A DNA stretch of 64,000 bases from contig NC_088306.1 of NCBI RefSeq assembly GCF_032854445.1, positions 24,587,764-24,651,763 on the forward strand, read 5' to 3'. The DNA is from Liolophura sinensis. Its lineage: Eukaryota; Mollusca; Polyplacophora; Chitonida; Chitonidae. Shown piece by piece: positions 22,977-35,290 of the stretch. Position 1 is the stretch's first letter, and each line of letters begins with the position of its first letter. Below the pieces are notes generated by a model. It did no database searches. It was not told the origin of the DNA and saw nothing but the letters and a program-made list of their open reading frames with translations. A program made the translations under genes and the position numbers.

Positions 22977-25390
22977 AAAAATAACCAAACGCCTGGACAG
23001 ACACCTCGAAGCAGTATTAAAAAGTATACCTTGATAACATCTTACAAATCGCTTACCGACTCCTCCGGACCAATCGATAATCTTGTAAACGACACATCTG
23101 GGTATAATTTCGAACGCTTTCATAGCAGGAATTCAGTAAGTATATGCATGGTTATCTAGGATTAACTATAATGAAATTGAGTAGGGCGTCGTGTCTAACC
23201 TCAGGAATACGAAGCTGTCTTACACTTAGTTTTATGTTCCTAACAGTTTACTGTGCTAAAATTGTCACCCATCCTAAGGATTTTTATCTTAGTGCTAAAC
23301 GGTGTCTTAGACATGAAAATTAGCATTTAATTTGAACTCTAAGGTCAGCAATGATACTACAAGTCTGACTTTAGGGTTAAGACAGCCTCGTGATCCTGGG
23401 ATCACGTGCCTTCGAAACGGTGTTCTAGTTAGGTAGCTTTATAAATACGTCGCCATTGTTGAAATCAACCACCAAACGCAATTATAGATCAACAGAAAGT
23501 AAAGCTGCTATAGTTCAGATATTTCACGTTCTTAATTTACAATAGTTGTTTGTGTTCCATATAATATTGGTACAGAGAATGAGGGCAGACAACACGCAGT
23601 ACATGACAACACTATGACATCTCAATTATAAACTGAGTTGTCTTGGATGTCCACACTTAACGTGAATGCTAGGAAAAACCGTTGAGCCTTTGGTAACCAC
23701 GTGTTAAAAAGAGCCCTCAAGACAAGCCTGACCTTTCAGCAAACACTACAAGATTGAATTTCAGGATGCGTAAAGAGTGAAACAAGATATGACGGTGCAA
23801 ATATTTTCAGTGAATGTCAAAGTAGCCCTATTACTAACACAAACAACCATCTTGAAACAATGAGAACGTCCACATGTCAGCACTTTGGGCGATGAGCAAG
23901 GAACAAACGCCTCCCACTTGTTGCAATTCAGGTGCACTCGATTCGCTATTTATGCACTGCAATCTTCAGTTTTCAGCCATGATAGGCGACAGGCCTCGTA
24001 CATTGTGCTCTGTACTGTTTTCGACCTCAATCAAACTTTCAAGACAAAACGCGTCACCCAGCTGTTAACTAGCATGTTTAGTGTTTATGCAGTGGTATCC
24101 TCATGTACTTATTTATCTGCTTTAAGCATTATATTGCTCCCAATATAATACAGAAGATTTCAGAATTTTGGACACATGAAATGTATATATCTAAACACTG
24201 AAGTAAAGTGACAATAAAGAGACCTGATTTCAGCAGTTATGCGTGAGTCTGTACCGTTAGTAACTATCACACTATTGCCCCTGCTCTGCTTTTATACACT
24301 CTCCGTGAATATAGTCGTCTTATATAATATATTATATTTTACATTCTCCACATTTAGATAAAACGTATGTGAATCATCCAATAGTCTAACTTCCCAACAC
24401 TGAAACTAACAAAAAAATTATGAATGGAGATGTCACCAAGACCATTCACCCGAAAACAAGCCAATCACTCAAAATCGGTAAAAACCACGCCTTCTTCGTG
24501 GATTCCTGGATCATGTGATCACAAATAAGTCATTGCACAATGGCTGTCTCAAGAGGCGTCTATGCCCGATTACCCACAATTCATAACGCTTGGACTTCCG
24601 CCCGAAGACGTGTGAAATATGGCGGTTAATGCGGTTAGCGAGCGACTGGAAGAAACCAATATATCTGTCGTAAACTCTAGCACCATTTTAACATATAACC
24701 TGTTGAGCAGTAACTTAGGCTAGCCCATTATACCTTCAACATTTATCAATGCCACTTAGCCTTGCTAGACTAAAAAGGTTCACACAATCCAACATCTTGG
24801 TCATAAAGTAAAAATAACCAAACTGTACATGAATTTTCCTACACACAAGATGTGGCCGCTCTGTCTGGAAACGGTTTGAATACTTGTAATAATTCACAGG
24901 ACTGTGTTTTTTATATCTGAGTTTAGAAACGATATATTTTACAGGGATAGTCAGGCCGATATGAAGTATCCGTGTTTCCCGTTTCCCTTGTATCAAAGTC
25001 CCGCTTCCAGTCTCCTTCTCTTTATAGTTTTTTTCATTATCTAACAATAAAGCTGGAGTTTATTTGTCATAAATCGATCAACAAACATGCGGGTAAGCAC
25101 AAGACAGAAGTCATGATTCAGATGCAGTCAATAACAGAAAGCTTCAGAAAAAACAAAAATATATGCACTAAACAACTTGTGTGCTGCAAAGTGAGTTTGG
25201 AAATAACAAAAATGACATTAGTTTACTTTCATACCGGCATTTTGATTATACATGTATCTATATAATGTTTGATTTTTCAGTATACAATATCACTCTAAAC
25301 AGAATGAGGAGAGGGTCGCACGATTTCAATATTGTTACATCTTTACTAAGATATGTCAACGCATTTATTTATCTATTGTTATTTATTGTA
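22977..25390. other. No recognisable gene apart from the weak start-site candidate
   Basis: It holds the candidate promoter/start at 24540-24723. A canonical aataaag word at 24213-24219 has no gene attached. Frames are at most 103 codons and unrecognised. Confidence 0.4.
24540..24723 (+). promoter_or_regulatory. Candidate promoter-proximal region and start codon (weak)
   Basis: A short GC- and CpG-richer patch holds an ETS-like ACTTCCGC (24593-24600) and a ttacccacaattcataacgc stretch resembling core-promoter-proximal motifs. Next comes ATGGCGG at 24619 in a good Kozak context (gaaatATGG). The frame runs 34 codons to TAG at 24723 and begins MAVNAVSERLEETNISV. After codon 17 there is a GTAAAC (24670) that could serve as a weak donor, which would make this a first coding exon with its intron in phase 0. 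I do not recognise the peptide, and no downstream exon was identified. It may equally be chance. Confidence 0.22.
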
Positions 25391-25450
25391 CAACGGAGGC
25401 CAGCATTATGGTGGGAGGAAACCCACGACCATCCGCAGATTTATCGACGA
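25391..25450 (-). repeat. SINE family A internal fragment
   Basis: Reverse-complemented, it reads ctgcggatggtcgtgggttt, then cctcccaccataatgctggc, and goes straight to an AT-rich aataaataa-like end. The usual 'gaaatattcttgagtacggc' block is deleted. Confidence 0.7.
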
Positions 25451-27087
25451 CTTGGTATCATGGCGTGATGATACCACATCATGACACGAGGAGACAGGTA
25501 TATAGAAGAAAATAAGTAATCGCGGTACTAAGCAAGGGTAAATGATAAGATAAGATTATGAGAAATTTATACCTGTCCATGTTGAGTCTCTTAAAAATAA
25601 AATCTCGTCACACTGCTGTGCTGTTACTAGATTATAGGAATACAAAGCCGAACTGCAACAGGCAACATCGTCGCGCGAAAATACTATATAGAACGCCATG
25701 GAATGATTCAGCTTTGGGCATGGTGAAGACTAGGTTCATTTCCATGAGTGGTATTAAAGACTTTGCAGACGAAAACACGACAAAATGACGACAAAAACGT
25801 TTATTTGTAAATCAGTCGTGTTCTTGTAAAAACTTTCGCTCTCTCCACAAGTCAATGATCGTAACGTTCACATCTCGCAATAAAAACCTTCTGTTTGCTC
25901 AAATGGTGGTACAGTTGGGTGAGTAATTACCTTGACAACATTGGTTTCGGACCCACCAACATTTATTCGATCTAAGAAATCCGCAAAAACGACATTGATA
26001 AAGCACGAAGCCCTAAACATGCCGTCACGACCATCTCTGAATAAGCATTAGGCAGAGTAAGTCCAAACGAAGTCATAGGGCCAACTATTTTTCTCCGGGA
26101 TTTCATCGGGGAGAGACTGACCATAATCTTTCCAGTTGATATCAGTGAATCGGCTTCGGCTGATCGTAAGCACACTCTGAACATTTTCTCTCCACGAATG
26201 GTCGTTGCTGGTGGCAGAGATTATTAATCCGGACGTGTTTAGAAACTGTTTGGAGCACGGGTTAATCACTTAGCTGTATGACTGTTATTTGAGGATATCA
26301 TAGAGTATTACACTAATATACTTCCCCGGATCTGGAAGCCGTAAAACACGTCAAACAGCCGGAAAGCATCCGATGATCCCATCTATGTCATACATTATAC
26401 TGCCTTAAGAAGATCCAGGAAACCAATTTCTTAAAAGCTCTATTTACGACCTTTTTTAATAATCCGCCGGTGATATTGTTGCGAGGTCGGTTTGTTCGTA
26501 GCATTTCCGTACTTTTAATTTAATTCAGTCTATTCAAAAGGTCGTCTTCAAGGCCACGGGAGATATTCGCTCCTTAATTACGGATTTATTAGATTATGAT
26601 GGTTTTATGAAGACTCGCATATGCAGAACTGAAGTTCATTGTGCTAAAAAGGAACAAATTGACGATAATTTAAATAGATTACTTGGTAACACACTTATCA
26701 TTTTTTTTCACAACAAAGTGTTGTTTTTTCTACGTTTCTTTCCTTTGTAATGACTACGTTTTACATTAGAAGAGTCTATTTTAATTTTTTTTAAAATGTT
26801 ATCCTTTTATGCAACAATAAGGTTCCTTTTACTAGTGAGCGTCAAGGCCATTTTTGCCAAAACCAATCGACTGGTTTGCTCAAGATGACGACGATTTCGA
26901 ATGGTCATTTAAGCCTCTCCCACTAACTCGATTGTGGCTTTAAGTTAGCGAGTTTATCCTTTAAAGCGGCCATATACTGTTTTCAGACAGACTTTGTCCG
27001 GTTTATACGAACATTAATTCTTACTGATCTGATATAGGTGAAATATTGTTATAAAAATATTACAATATACCCACTGAAGACATAGTC
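25451..27087. other. No recognisable gene
   Basis: The minus-strand frame 26269-26048 gives an unusual Trp-rich peptide (DHSWREN, NWKDYGQSLPDEIPE, SWPYDFVWTYS). It has no credible splice-site pair, and I do not recognise it. Confidence 0.4.
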
Positions 27088-27238
27088 AGCATGCAGATGG
27101 TTGTGGATTTCCCAAGAGCTGCGTCGGTTTTCTCTCGTTGCTGTGTCCGGTTTCCTCCAAGCATAATTGTGGCCGGCGTCGTATCAGTGGAATATTTTGT
27201 TGAGTATGGCGTAAAACGTCAACCAAATAAATAAATAA
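27088..27238 (+). repeat. SINE family A 3' copy, diverged
   Basis: Recognisable blocks are gatggttgtggatttcc, tccggtttcctccaagcata, tggccggcgtcgtatcagtg and the tail tgttgagtatggcgtaaaac, followed by (aaat)n. The tRNA-like head is missing or too diverged to see. Confidence 0.75.
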
Positions 27239-30200
27239 AAGTACATTTACAGTCTATAGAAACACAAAGGTTCAGCTCGACTTTCATCGGAGTGATGATG
27301 GAAACAAAAAAGCGATAATCCATGTTCATTCCATGGTACAGTATATGTTCGTGAAGGCTGTCGTCTACATCCGCTATGTGCAAGTCAGCAGCCATTTCCT
27401 CAATCAATCTCTAACGCATTTGTAGTCTAATGTTTATGGTATGATAGATACAATCTTCCTAGGTAAACACGTGACGAGACTTACAAGGTTAGCCGTGTCT
27501 TCAGTGTATGTGAACCCTTATAAATTATGCACGGTGAAAACCCGGTGTTAACTCGATTGTGGCCTGTCCCAAAAGGCCAAACGTTCAGACTTGGGTCTTT
27601 GGAGACTGGCCAGCCAGATGGCAAGGTGCTTTTATACGGCACTTAATATTTTAAGCAGGGCAACCGAATACTGTCAACTCTGTCTGGTTCGACTTGAAAT
27701 CATCCCTGGCACTAACATCGAACCAAAGAGGTTAGAACAGTGAGGGGAATAGATGAAGGAATATTGAAAATTGAGAAAAAAATGTATGGCAATAGAGAAA
27801 ATGAGAAAGGAGAAAATTGAACTTTATTTTTGCAAAGCATTTAGGTTTCAAACTTAAGCGTTTCTCATATTTAAAACCTTTAAAAATACGAATTAACATG
27901 TTTCTCTTAGTACAGAAAACAGACCCATAGTTTTTCAGATTGTGTTTACGATGCAGAGTGTAAGACAAATATCACCACAAACAATATCAGTGTTGTCGCC
28001 CGCGTATACACAAGGACAAATAGGCCCATTTTATGATGATTCAAGTGGAACGATGAAGTCTTGGGGTAGAAGCTGAAGGCGCTATATAGTCACGCAGTCA
28101 GGAATAACGCTGCATATGCTAGGATGCGGCTGGCCACATTTTATAATTGAATAGGCGCCGCAGTTCTGAAGGAGGCCTGACTGTGTCCAGAAAACGGACT
28201 GGGTTTATACCCTTCTGAAGATGTGCATATGGTTCGTGGTTCCCGCCTTGCGTGTGTGGCCTCTGGGTGGGTGTTAATGACGCCCTTTAGCAAGAGGCAC
28301 GTGTCATGTCAGATCACCAACCGGCCTACACTTCAGGGTGAAATGACTTTGAAAAGTGCGGGTCACAGCATGGGTAGAGCAAATGCAAGTGTAACAGAGC
28401 CCTATGCCTCTTGGAAATGGAATGGAAGCGTTCACAAACTTATGACATAAGCGAGCGCTTTTATCGTCCCCAATCCTACAAAGTAGGGAGAATTTCGGAA
28501 CAATTGCTGTCCAGCAGGGAAATAGTCAAACGTAACCCGTGAAATCCATGCAGCCTCTTGCAATTGTTTCGTCAATATATACGATGAAAGAAATCTATAG
28601 TTTTACTGGCATTTTGCTTGGTATTTATCAAAATACAGACGGATTTTTCACTTAAACGATGGCAACCAGGTTATATATTGGCGAAAGTGGAGTTTCCGCG
28701 GTAAACCACCCATCCCCCAAGTGTCTCACAAACCTCACGATTGAACGCTGCAACCTATTCGAGATAAAAAGTATAATGGGTCATCCACTATATATTCATC
28801 GTTTTGAGTTAGATCGCCACATTGGATATATGAACAGCTGCAATTTAATGGCAACTGGGGTAGGCATGCATAGTTTGATTATCGAGAACTTAGCATGGTA
28901 CACGTTTTGAACATTTACTGGCCTAGAGCGTTCCTTGCGTGTTTCTAGCGTCATTGAAAATTGTTGACTGCTTCTCTTTGCATGATTCTGTCCTAATTTC
29001 GTGCTTTATATACTTCCTCTGGTGGTTTGTCTGAAACGTCGTTTTGGAAACTGACTTTGCGATTATTGAACCAGAACGTTGGTTTTGGTAGACGGCTGGT
29101 ATAAGTATGTTGCATCCATTTAAGTTGGGTTTAAACGTATAACAGCACTCCTGCAATTGTAGCCTCGGATTTTAACGGGTTTAAGCGGGACAGCAAAAAG
29201 CTCAATTCATTAGATTGAGAAGCCCTGTCTTCCCTATCAATAAAACTGGATTTCCCTGCATTATCAGAGTATAAATCTGTCATTTTCACTGTAAGATGTG
29301 TTTTATTGTCACTTTATATGACGCCTGTCGAGATCTAGCCGTACTCTTTTTACCAATATAATCTCGATCCAAAGTATTCGGCTAAATTAGGCTTCTGTAT
29401 GCTGGGTTTCGACAGGACAAAGGAAAGCAGGTGGATGGCAGATGAGCAAAATCCCCCTATCAAATGGCTTATCATCGGAGCTGCTCCTCTGACATGATTA
29501 ACTTGATCGGGTTTCTGTGACATGAAACCACACAGGCAGATAGGGGAGACTGCGGTAGGGCAAACAATGTTGTATCATTGTTTTGGTATGCAATTGTCGA
29601 ACTCCCGATGCAATGGTAGCGAACTGCTTTAGCAGTAGTGCAGCGATTGTCACACTTTACATTACAAAATTACAAACGCCAACTAAATATTCCAAGCATA
29701 TACATCAGGCGACACACTTGATTTCACATTAACATAAGTACATGTACATGTTCAAAGAAAAACTCCAAAAAGATATCACACTGAATATGCAAACCAAAAT
29801 TCCATCGAACTGCGGTAGCCATCACACCACACTTGATCAGAAATACAAGATCCTGTACAAATCAAAATTCAAAAAACGTCACTGTCCTCTAAGGGAACAT
29901 TTCTTGAGCATGCCGGTAAAGTCCAATGAAATATATACAAAATTACGAGTCCAGGAGAACTGTGCCAGAAATGTAGCGCAAGTTGTACGCAAGATAAGTA
30001 TCATGACGACAAGGCAAGATGTAAATGTCAAACGTTTATCTGTCCTGAATCTAATCCAGTTAGACATGAAGTCAGTTCGAAATTTTCATATAAAAAAACC
30101 CTCTTTTTTAAACATGATATCTGCTCCATTCCTATTCCTCGACAGCTTGTTTCAAGCATGCGAACTCGATGGTGAATAAGGAACATAATTCCAATTACTA

Positions 30201-30819
30201 CGCCAGCTAGGGCTATACAACCCTTTACGTTTTGAAGAAAATGTAGTTATTTGATGTCAAAAAGCATTGCTATTTGAAATAACAAAACCTCCAATCTAAC
30301 CAAGGGTCTGGCCAGACACTCACCTTCTTCTATACATGTTTATTTTACATAATATATAGCTCCAACATCTGACAACCTACATGTAACATACAGTACGTCT
30401 TAAAATTATTCAAGCCATTTCTCATTAACACCTCTCACAAGTGACCTTTCTGACATTTAAACACACGCGTCATCACGCGATACGCCACGTTACATGAATA
30501 CACCATTTAATTGTATTGGTAATCAAGAACATATGGCTTGGCGTAGTTTAACTTGACATATGTTTTTACCTTATTACTTTGTTAGACTAAATCTAACACA
30601 GATGTTGACGTAACATATCATCTTTAAATCTTGCAGGCAATTATTGGAGTTGTAAGAGATTCGAAAACTTATGGTCTTAATGACAAGCACACAGCAATAC
30701 TAGTGCCCTGTGTTCGCCAAATACCACCGCTACATTATACCGCACTGAATGTGTCCCAAACCACAAAAAGGAGGCAAAACTTACACAGAGGTCTTCTTCT
30801 AGCCGGTCTGGCTTCATAT
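27239..30819. other. No recognisable gene; one 145-codon frame
   Basis: The plus-strand frame 29742-30179 is among the longest outside arrays. It starts MYMFKEKLQKDITLNMQTKI, is Lys-rich and basic, and has no signal, membrane or domain feature I recognise. Its length is not exceptional for AT-rich DNA of this size. Confidence 0.4.
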
Positions 30820-31068
30820 AAAAGACTGCAGTACAAAGAGAGTAAATCCAAACTAGCGGGGACAGTGTGCTCATTGGCAAATGACCACACGCAACCGGTG
30901 AAATACGGTCTCTTGTCAATTTACATCCGTTGAACAGTAAAGAGTTACTAATGCCCCCCACCCCCACCCCCACATATTGACTTGAGCAGAATTAGTAAAA
31001 AAGAAAGGAATGATGTGATGTTACTTGGAGTGTATTAGACGTCACTTGTCTAGAATTACTCAAAATGG
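30820..31068 (+). repeat. Dispersed repeat R1, copy 2
   Basis: Shared blocks are gagagtaaatccaaactagc, ggggacagtgtgctcattgg, caaccggtgaaatacggtct, cttgtcaatttacatccg, gtattagacgtcacttgtct and gaattactcaaaatgg. The middle (tgttcatgtaaatg... in other copies) is replaced by a C-rich stretch near 30954. The 3' 45 bp are missing. It overlaps the end of the frame 30631-30933, which is thus not a gene. Confidence 0.7.
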
Positions 31069-31180
31069 TGAGCCGCCATCAAATTAACCACAGGACATGG
31101 AAATCATGCAAAAGAACTATACAGACCTCGGGAACGTAGTCACGTAGCGGAATACCGGTCTCTATGCAGGAATATATTGT

Positions 31181-31206
31181 AATAAAAGACTTACAGCATT
31201 GAGAGA
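31181..31206 (+). repeat. R1 5'-end fragment
   Basis: The words aataaaagacttacagcatt and gagag match the 5' end of R1 at 49.43 kb. Only about 25 bp are recognisable. Confidence 0.4.
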
Positions 31207-32581
31207 AAAACGATTACATGTATTCCCCACGCTTCTCAATGTGATACAAGCAATCTCACTGCAACATGCGATTGAAATAGCATTTCATTTCCACACCATG
31301 CTTTCGTTCATTTGAACAGTGCATCGGTAGGTCAATCTTATTTTTATCCTGGTGATGAGATATACAAAATAAAAGTGCATTCCTTTTTGTACACGCAAAT
31401 GGAAGCCCAACAGCAGTTGTTCGTCAGCTAACTTGCTGACAATGTGTTTCGTTCAACTTTTTTGTGTGATTTCTAGCCCATTGATTTGCCTTCGAGTAGC
31501 ATTCATTGGGCTATAAAGGAACAACTGCAACAGACGGCAGTAAGTAACAGTTATACTTTATGTCACAATTTATGTAGTTCACCACTGACAAGCCATGTGC
31601 TCTTCTTTTCCTTTTGGATAAGATTACAGCGACTTTTCTCGGAAGAAAACTACACCGGTGAATTATTGTGTCAAGGGCATTAATTTTTAACACACCTCGG
31701 GAGGACTAAGCCGTATGAAGTCGCCAATTGCAACATAAAAAATCATAATGATAAAAATATGCAGAAATATGACAGATACTACATTTCACTGTGGTTCTAC
31801 TTATAGCTCCAAAGTACCATCTACCCTATAGCTTCAAACTACCACTAATGTCTCTTTCCCAGCAAGATGTACTGCATAAGATCAAAACCAACCGTTTGCC
31901 TGAATGTGTTTTATGTTATGTTATGTTTAACAATATGTTTCTGTTTCAACACCGCCAAGCATTATTCTTTATGTTAGTTTGTTCAGTTTCTTGCGAAAGT
32001 AAAGGTGATACTTTTAATCCTTAAAAGTCATACACTTACGAGATTGAACAAAGAATGACCATCGTAACTCCTGTTCATCCATGCTGATTTTGTATATGGC
32101 TGTGTAGATTAAAATACATGCATAAATGTGGTTCATAACGTGAACAACACGGTCGTATAATGCAAGTCTACGCCATCGAAACAACAAAAAACGATCTACA
32201 CCATTGTGTAGCTGATGGTAGGTTAGCTTGCCTGAAAATATTTTCGACAACTTCCCCGGAAATGGAAATGGATCTATGCGTCGAAAAAGACATTCGTATA
32301 CTAGGCGTCAACCAGTAAGGACGTTCCAGGATGATCGCAAGGCCAATTCCCAAAAAGGCGATTAGCACAAACCACTAAACAACTAAGAAAGTATATCAGA
32401 GATGAACTAAAATTATTTGAGGTGTTTGAAAGAGGACATCTTAGTCCTATGTCTACACTTAGAAATCGTGGAACCGTTAAAAAAGACGGCCTTTTGACCT
32501 GAGGTAAACGTTCAATTGTTGACAGATTCCTCTTGGCATTACATTTGTTATATGCTCACAATTTATACTGTGTAATACAAG
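31207..32581. other. No recognisable gene
   Basis: Short overlapping frames only. The 48-bp minisatellite begins at its right edge. Confidence 0.45.
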
Positions 32582-33345
32582 ACGTACAGTATAGAGATTA
32601 AGACCAGAGTACCGACGACAGTGTGATAAACGTACAGCATAGAGTGTAAGACCAGAGCAGCGATCACAGTGTGATAGACGTACAGCACAGAGAGTAAGAC
32701 TAGAGCAGCGATGACAGTGTGATAGACGTACAGCATGAAGAGCAAAAGCAGATAAGCGCCACAGTGTGACAGACATACAACATAGAGAGTAAGGCCAGAC
32801 CAGCGATCACAGTGTGACAGACGTGTAACACGGAGAGCAAAACCAGACCAGCGATGACAGTGTGATAGACGTACAGCTTGGAGAGTAAGACCAGAGCAGC
32901 GACGACAGTGTGATAGACGTACAGCATGAAGAGCAAAAGCAGACCAGCGACGACAGTGTGACAGATGTACAGCACAGAGATCAAAACAGATCAGCGCCAC
33001 AGTGTGACAGACGTACAACATAGAGAGTAAGGCCAGACCAGCGATCACAGTGTGACAGACGTGTAACAGGGAGAGCAAAACCAGACCAGCGATGACAGTG
33101 TGATAGACGTACAGCTTGGAGAGTCAGACCAGAGCAGCGGCGACAGTGTGATAGACGTACAGCATGAAGAGCAAAAGCAGACCAGCGACGACAGTGTGAC
33201 AGATGTACAGCACAGAGATCAAAACCAGATCAGCGCCACAGTGTGACAGACGTACAACATAGAGAGTAAGGCCAGACCAGCGATGACAGTGTGACAGACG
33301 TACAGCATATAGAGCAAGACCAGAGCACTGACCACAGTGTGATAA
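32582..33345. repeat. 48-bp minisatellite, about 16 copies, with a 5-unit higher-order period
   Basis: The unit runs acgtacagcatagagagtaa, gaccagagcagcgatcacag, tgtgatag. The first starts (32582, 32630, 32678) are exactly 48 bp apart. The variant catagagagtaaggcc recurs at 32781, 33019 and 33258, giving a higher-order unit of about 239 bp (five monomers less 1-2 bp). Because 48 is divisible by 3, the minus strand stays open for up to 171 codons (peptides such as MLYVCHTVIAGL). Those frames shift at the 1-2 bp deletions, so I do not consider them coding. The array merges into an R1 element at its right end. Confidence 0.9.
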
Positions 33346-33600
33346 CCGGCAAATGGTCACGGCACACGTAACTGGTGAAATACGACCGCTTGTCAATTTA
33401 CCTCAGTCAGGGCTCTATTCTGACTGTTCATGTAAATGCATAAATAGCAGCACTTTACACGCCCGCTAGCACCATGGCTTAAGCAGGATTTGATATAAAA
33501 GAAATTTCAGTGATGTTAATTTAAATTCTTCAGCCGTCACTGGTCCAGAATTACTCAAAATGCTATTTTTTCATCACATTTAACATACAATGACATTGCA
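33297..33600 (+). repeat. Dispersed repeat R1, copy 3, continuous with the 48-bp array
   Basis: It runs from gtacagcatatagagcaaga through ataaccggcaaatggtcacg, ggtgaaatacgaccgcttgt, caatttacctcagtcagggc, ctgttcatgtaaatgcataa, accatggcttaagcaggatt and gtcactggtccagaattact to acatttaacatacaatgaca. The first about 48 bp form the last unit of the tandem array to its left. The element and the array are therefore one unit. Confidence 0.78.
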
Positions 33601-33787
33601 GCATTGTACAGTATTTTGTTACGTTTGTGACTTATTCAAGTCTTCCTTTCAATTAAACTCCCTTTGTGGAATTAGCCTCTCTGCCAGAATTCATCATATG
33701 TCGCTTGAACAGAATGCAAGGAGTTGTTTTCTTGTATAAATACTATATAATTAGCCTAGCGCAGCTAAAGCAGTGTCGAACCGCCAA

Positions 33788-34048
33788 GGAGCCTCAGTGG
33801 ATCAGTCGGTTAAAGCGCTAGCGCAGCGTAATGACCCAGGAGTCTTTCACCAATGCGGTCGCTGTGAGTTCAAGTCCAGCTCATGCTGGCTTCCTCTCCG
33901 GCCGTACGTGAGAAGGTCTGGCAGCAACCTGCGGATGGTCGTGTGTTTCCCCCGGGATCTGCCCGGTTTCCACCCACCATAATGCAGGCCGCCGTCGTAT
34001 ATGTGAAATATTCTTGAGTACGGCGTAAAACACCAATCAAAAAAAAAA
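33788..34048 (+). repeat. SINE family A, full-length copy
   Basis: This is the most complete copy. The tRNA-like head has an A-box-like tggatcagtcggttaaagcg and a B-box gagttcaagtcc (33868-33879). The body reads gctggcttcctctccggccg, then ctgcggatgg and the cccgg...gcccggtttcc stretch. A conserved tail, gaaatattcttgagtacggc then gtaaaacacc, lies at 34005-34034, with a short A-rich 3' end. The flanks tcgaaccgccaa (33776-33787) and tcgaatagccaa (34049-34060) match at 10 of 12 positions, a probable decayed target-site duplication. RNA polymerase III would transcribe it and a partner LINE would mobilise it. The tail looks like the Meta-domain type known from molluscs, by recollection only. Confidence 0.88.
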
Positions 34049-34060
34049 TCGAATAGCCAA

Positions 34061-35290
34061 CTGCAACACGACATCGCCCGAGAAACCCTAACGATACAAA
34101 CGATAGATTAACATCTTAGCATGCTTAATTACTACAATTTAAAACCAGAATATGGGCTCTGGTTGTTTCCATGCAATTGCTGTATTTACTTCAGAAATGA
34201 ATTAACTAAGAGCTAATGTCAAACAGATCACATTTGATATTTTACGTGTGGGTAGGCAAAAATAAGGCGTGAGGTCATCGATGATTGTACTGAGCAATAA
34301 TATATAATTATAAATAGAGAGCAATAATACATCAAGTCTCAGCACAAACTTTAACCGATTCAATGTTTCAAAATCAGCAATAATTTACAGCTAGATTTTT
34401 TTAACGAAGTCAGTTAATTCTCCTTCCCCTCAGCGGGTGCCAGACTGGATCGAAATTGTTATCCCACAAAAGCGGTCTATACTGTGGTTTATTACAGAAG
34501 ACGAAGATCGCCCTTGTCTGGGTACTGTTAGGAGAGATAATTAGCCAAATCAAAGCTGTGTCGTGACCATTGACATGACAACTCGACTCCAATTTAGAGG
34601 GTCTAGCCCTATTTGTTCTAGAGGGATGAATTGCAACGAATTTGGCTCTAAGCTATGAATTATCAGTTGGATTGGGTTGAGCGAATAAGCAAGAAGCAGA
34701 AGGGAAAAAAAATACCTCAACAAAAACAACTGTACCACTGACTTCAAGTTTTATATAATCAAGAAGACATGCTGATGCCAGTAAAGCCTCTTGACTTGTG
34801 GGGCAAAGTAGTTTTACGAAGCAGGAGGCCCTATGGCGGGTTAAATGAGGAACGTTGGCGTCTTAGACTTTTAACTACAGTTGCCTCAACATTACAGAAT
34901 AACACCCGTAGGGTCACGCGGAGGTCCAATTTTATTACTGGCTTCCAACTTAGCCCAGAAAAAGCCCTTCAACTCCGGTATTTTGTGTAGGTTTGAAAAT
35001 GAGTTCGCAATGGCTTTCCCCCAAGGGGAATAGCTGCAACATCCCGGCTAGATAATAGCTCTCCTCAACACGCCGAACCAAGCATTCCTCGGAGACGGAA
35101 AATCTTTTTTGGAAAAGACCTTCACTCCCTCCCTTCATCCCTGCTTCTCTACCTCTAATAAATCATACAGCAAAAACCATGGTATTACCATTTGGCTTAT
35201 GGATTATAACGGTGGATTCTGAAATTCCCATTGAAATATAATGGTTGTTCAAAGCAAATTATTGCTAGGAGCTTTAAAGTTCGCAAGACA
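34061..35290. other. No recognisable gene
   Basis: AT-rich sequence with frames under 75 codons. No repeat recognised. Confidence 0.45.

Noticed and set aside
26048-26269. Trp-rich minus-strand peptide as a possible exon
   Set aside because: I could not match it to a family or find convincing splice sites at both ends.
27425-27460. Minus-strand EDCIYH peptide as the upstream neuroligin exon (EDCLYLN)
   Set aside because: A stop codon immediately precedes it, and the following residues do not match.
32563-33396. Minus-strand repeat protein frames with 16-residue units (up to 171 codons)
   Set aside because: They are explained by a 48-bp tandem repeat, a multiple of three. The frame jumps at 1-2 bp deletions, and the same DNA is part of a dispersed non-coding repeat.
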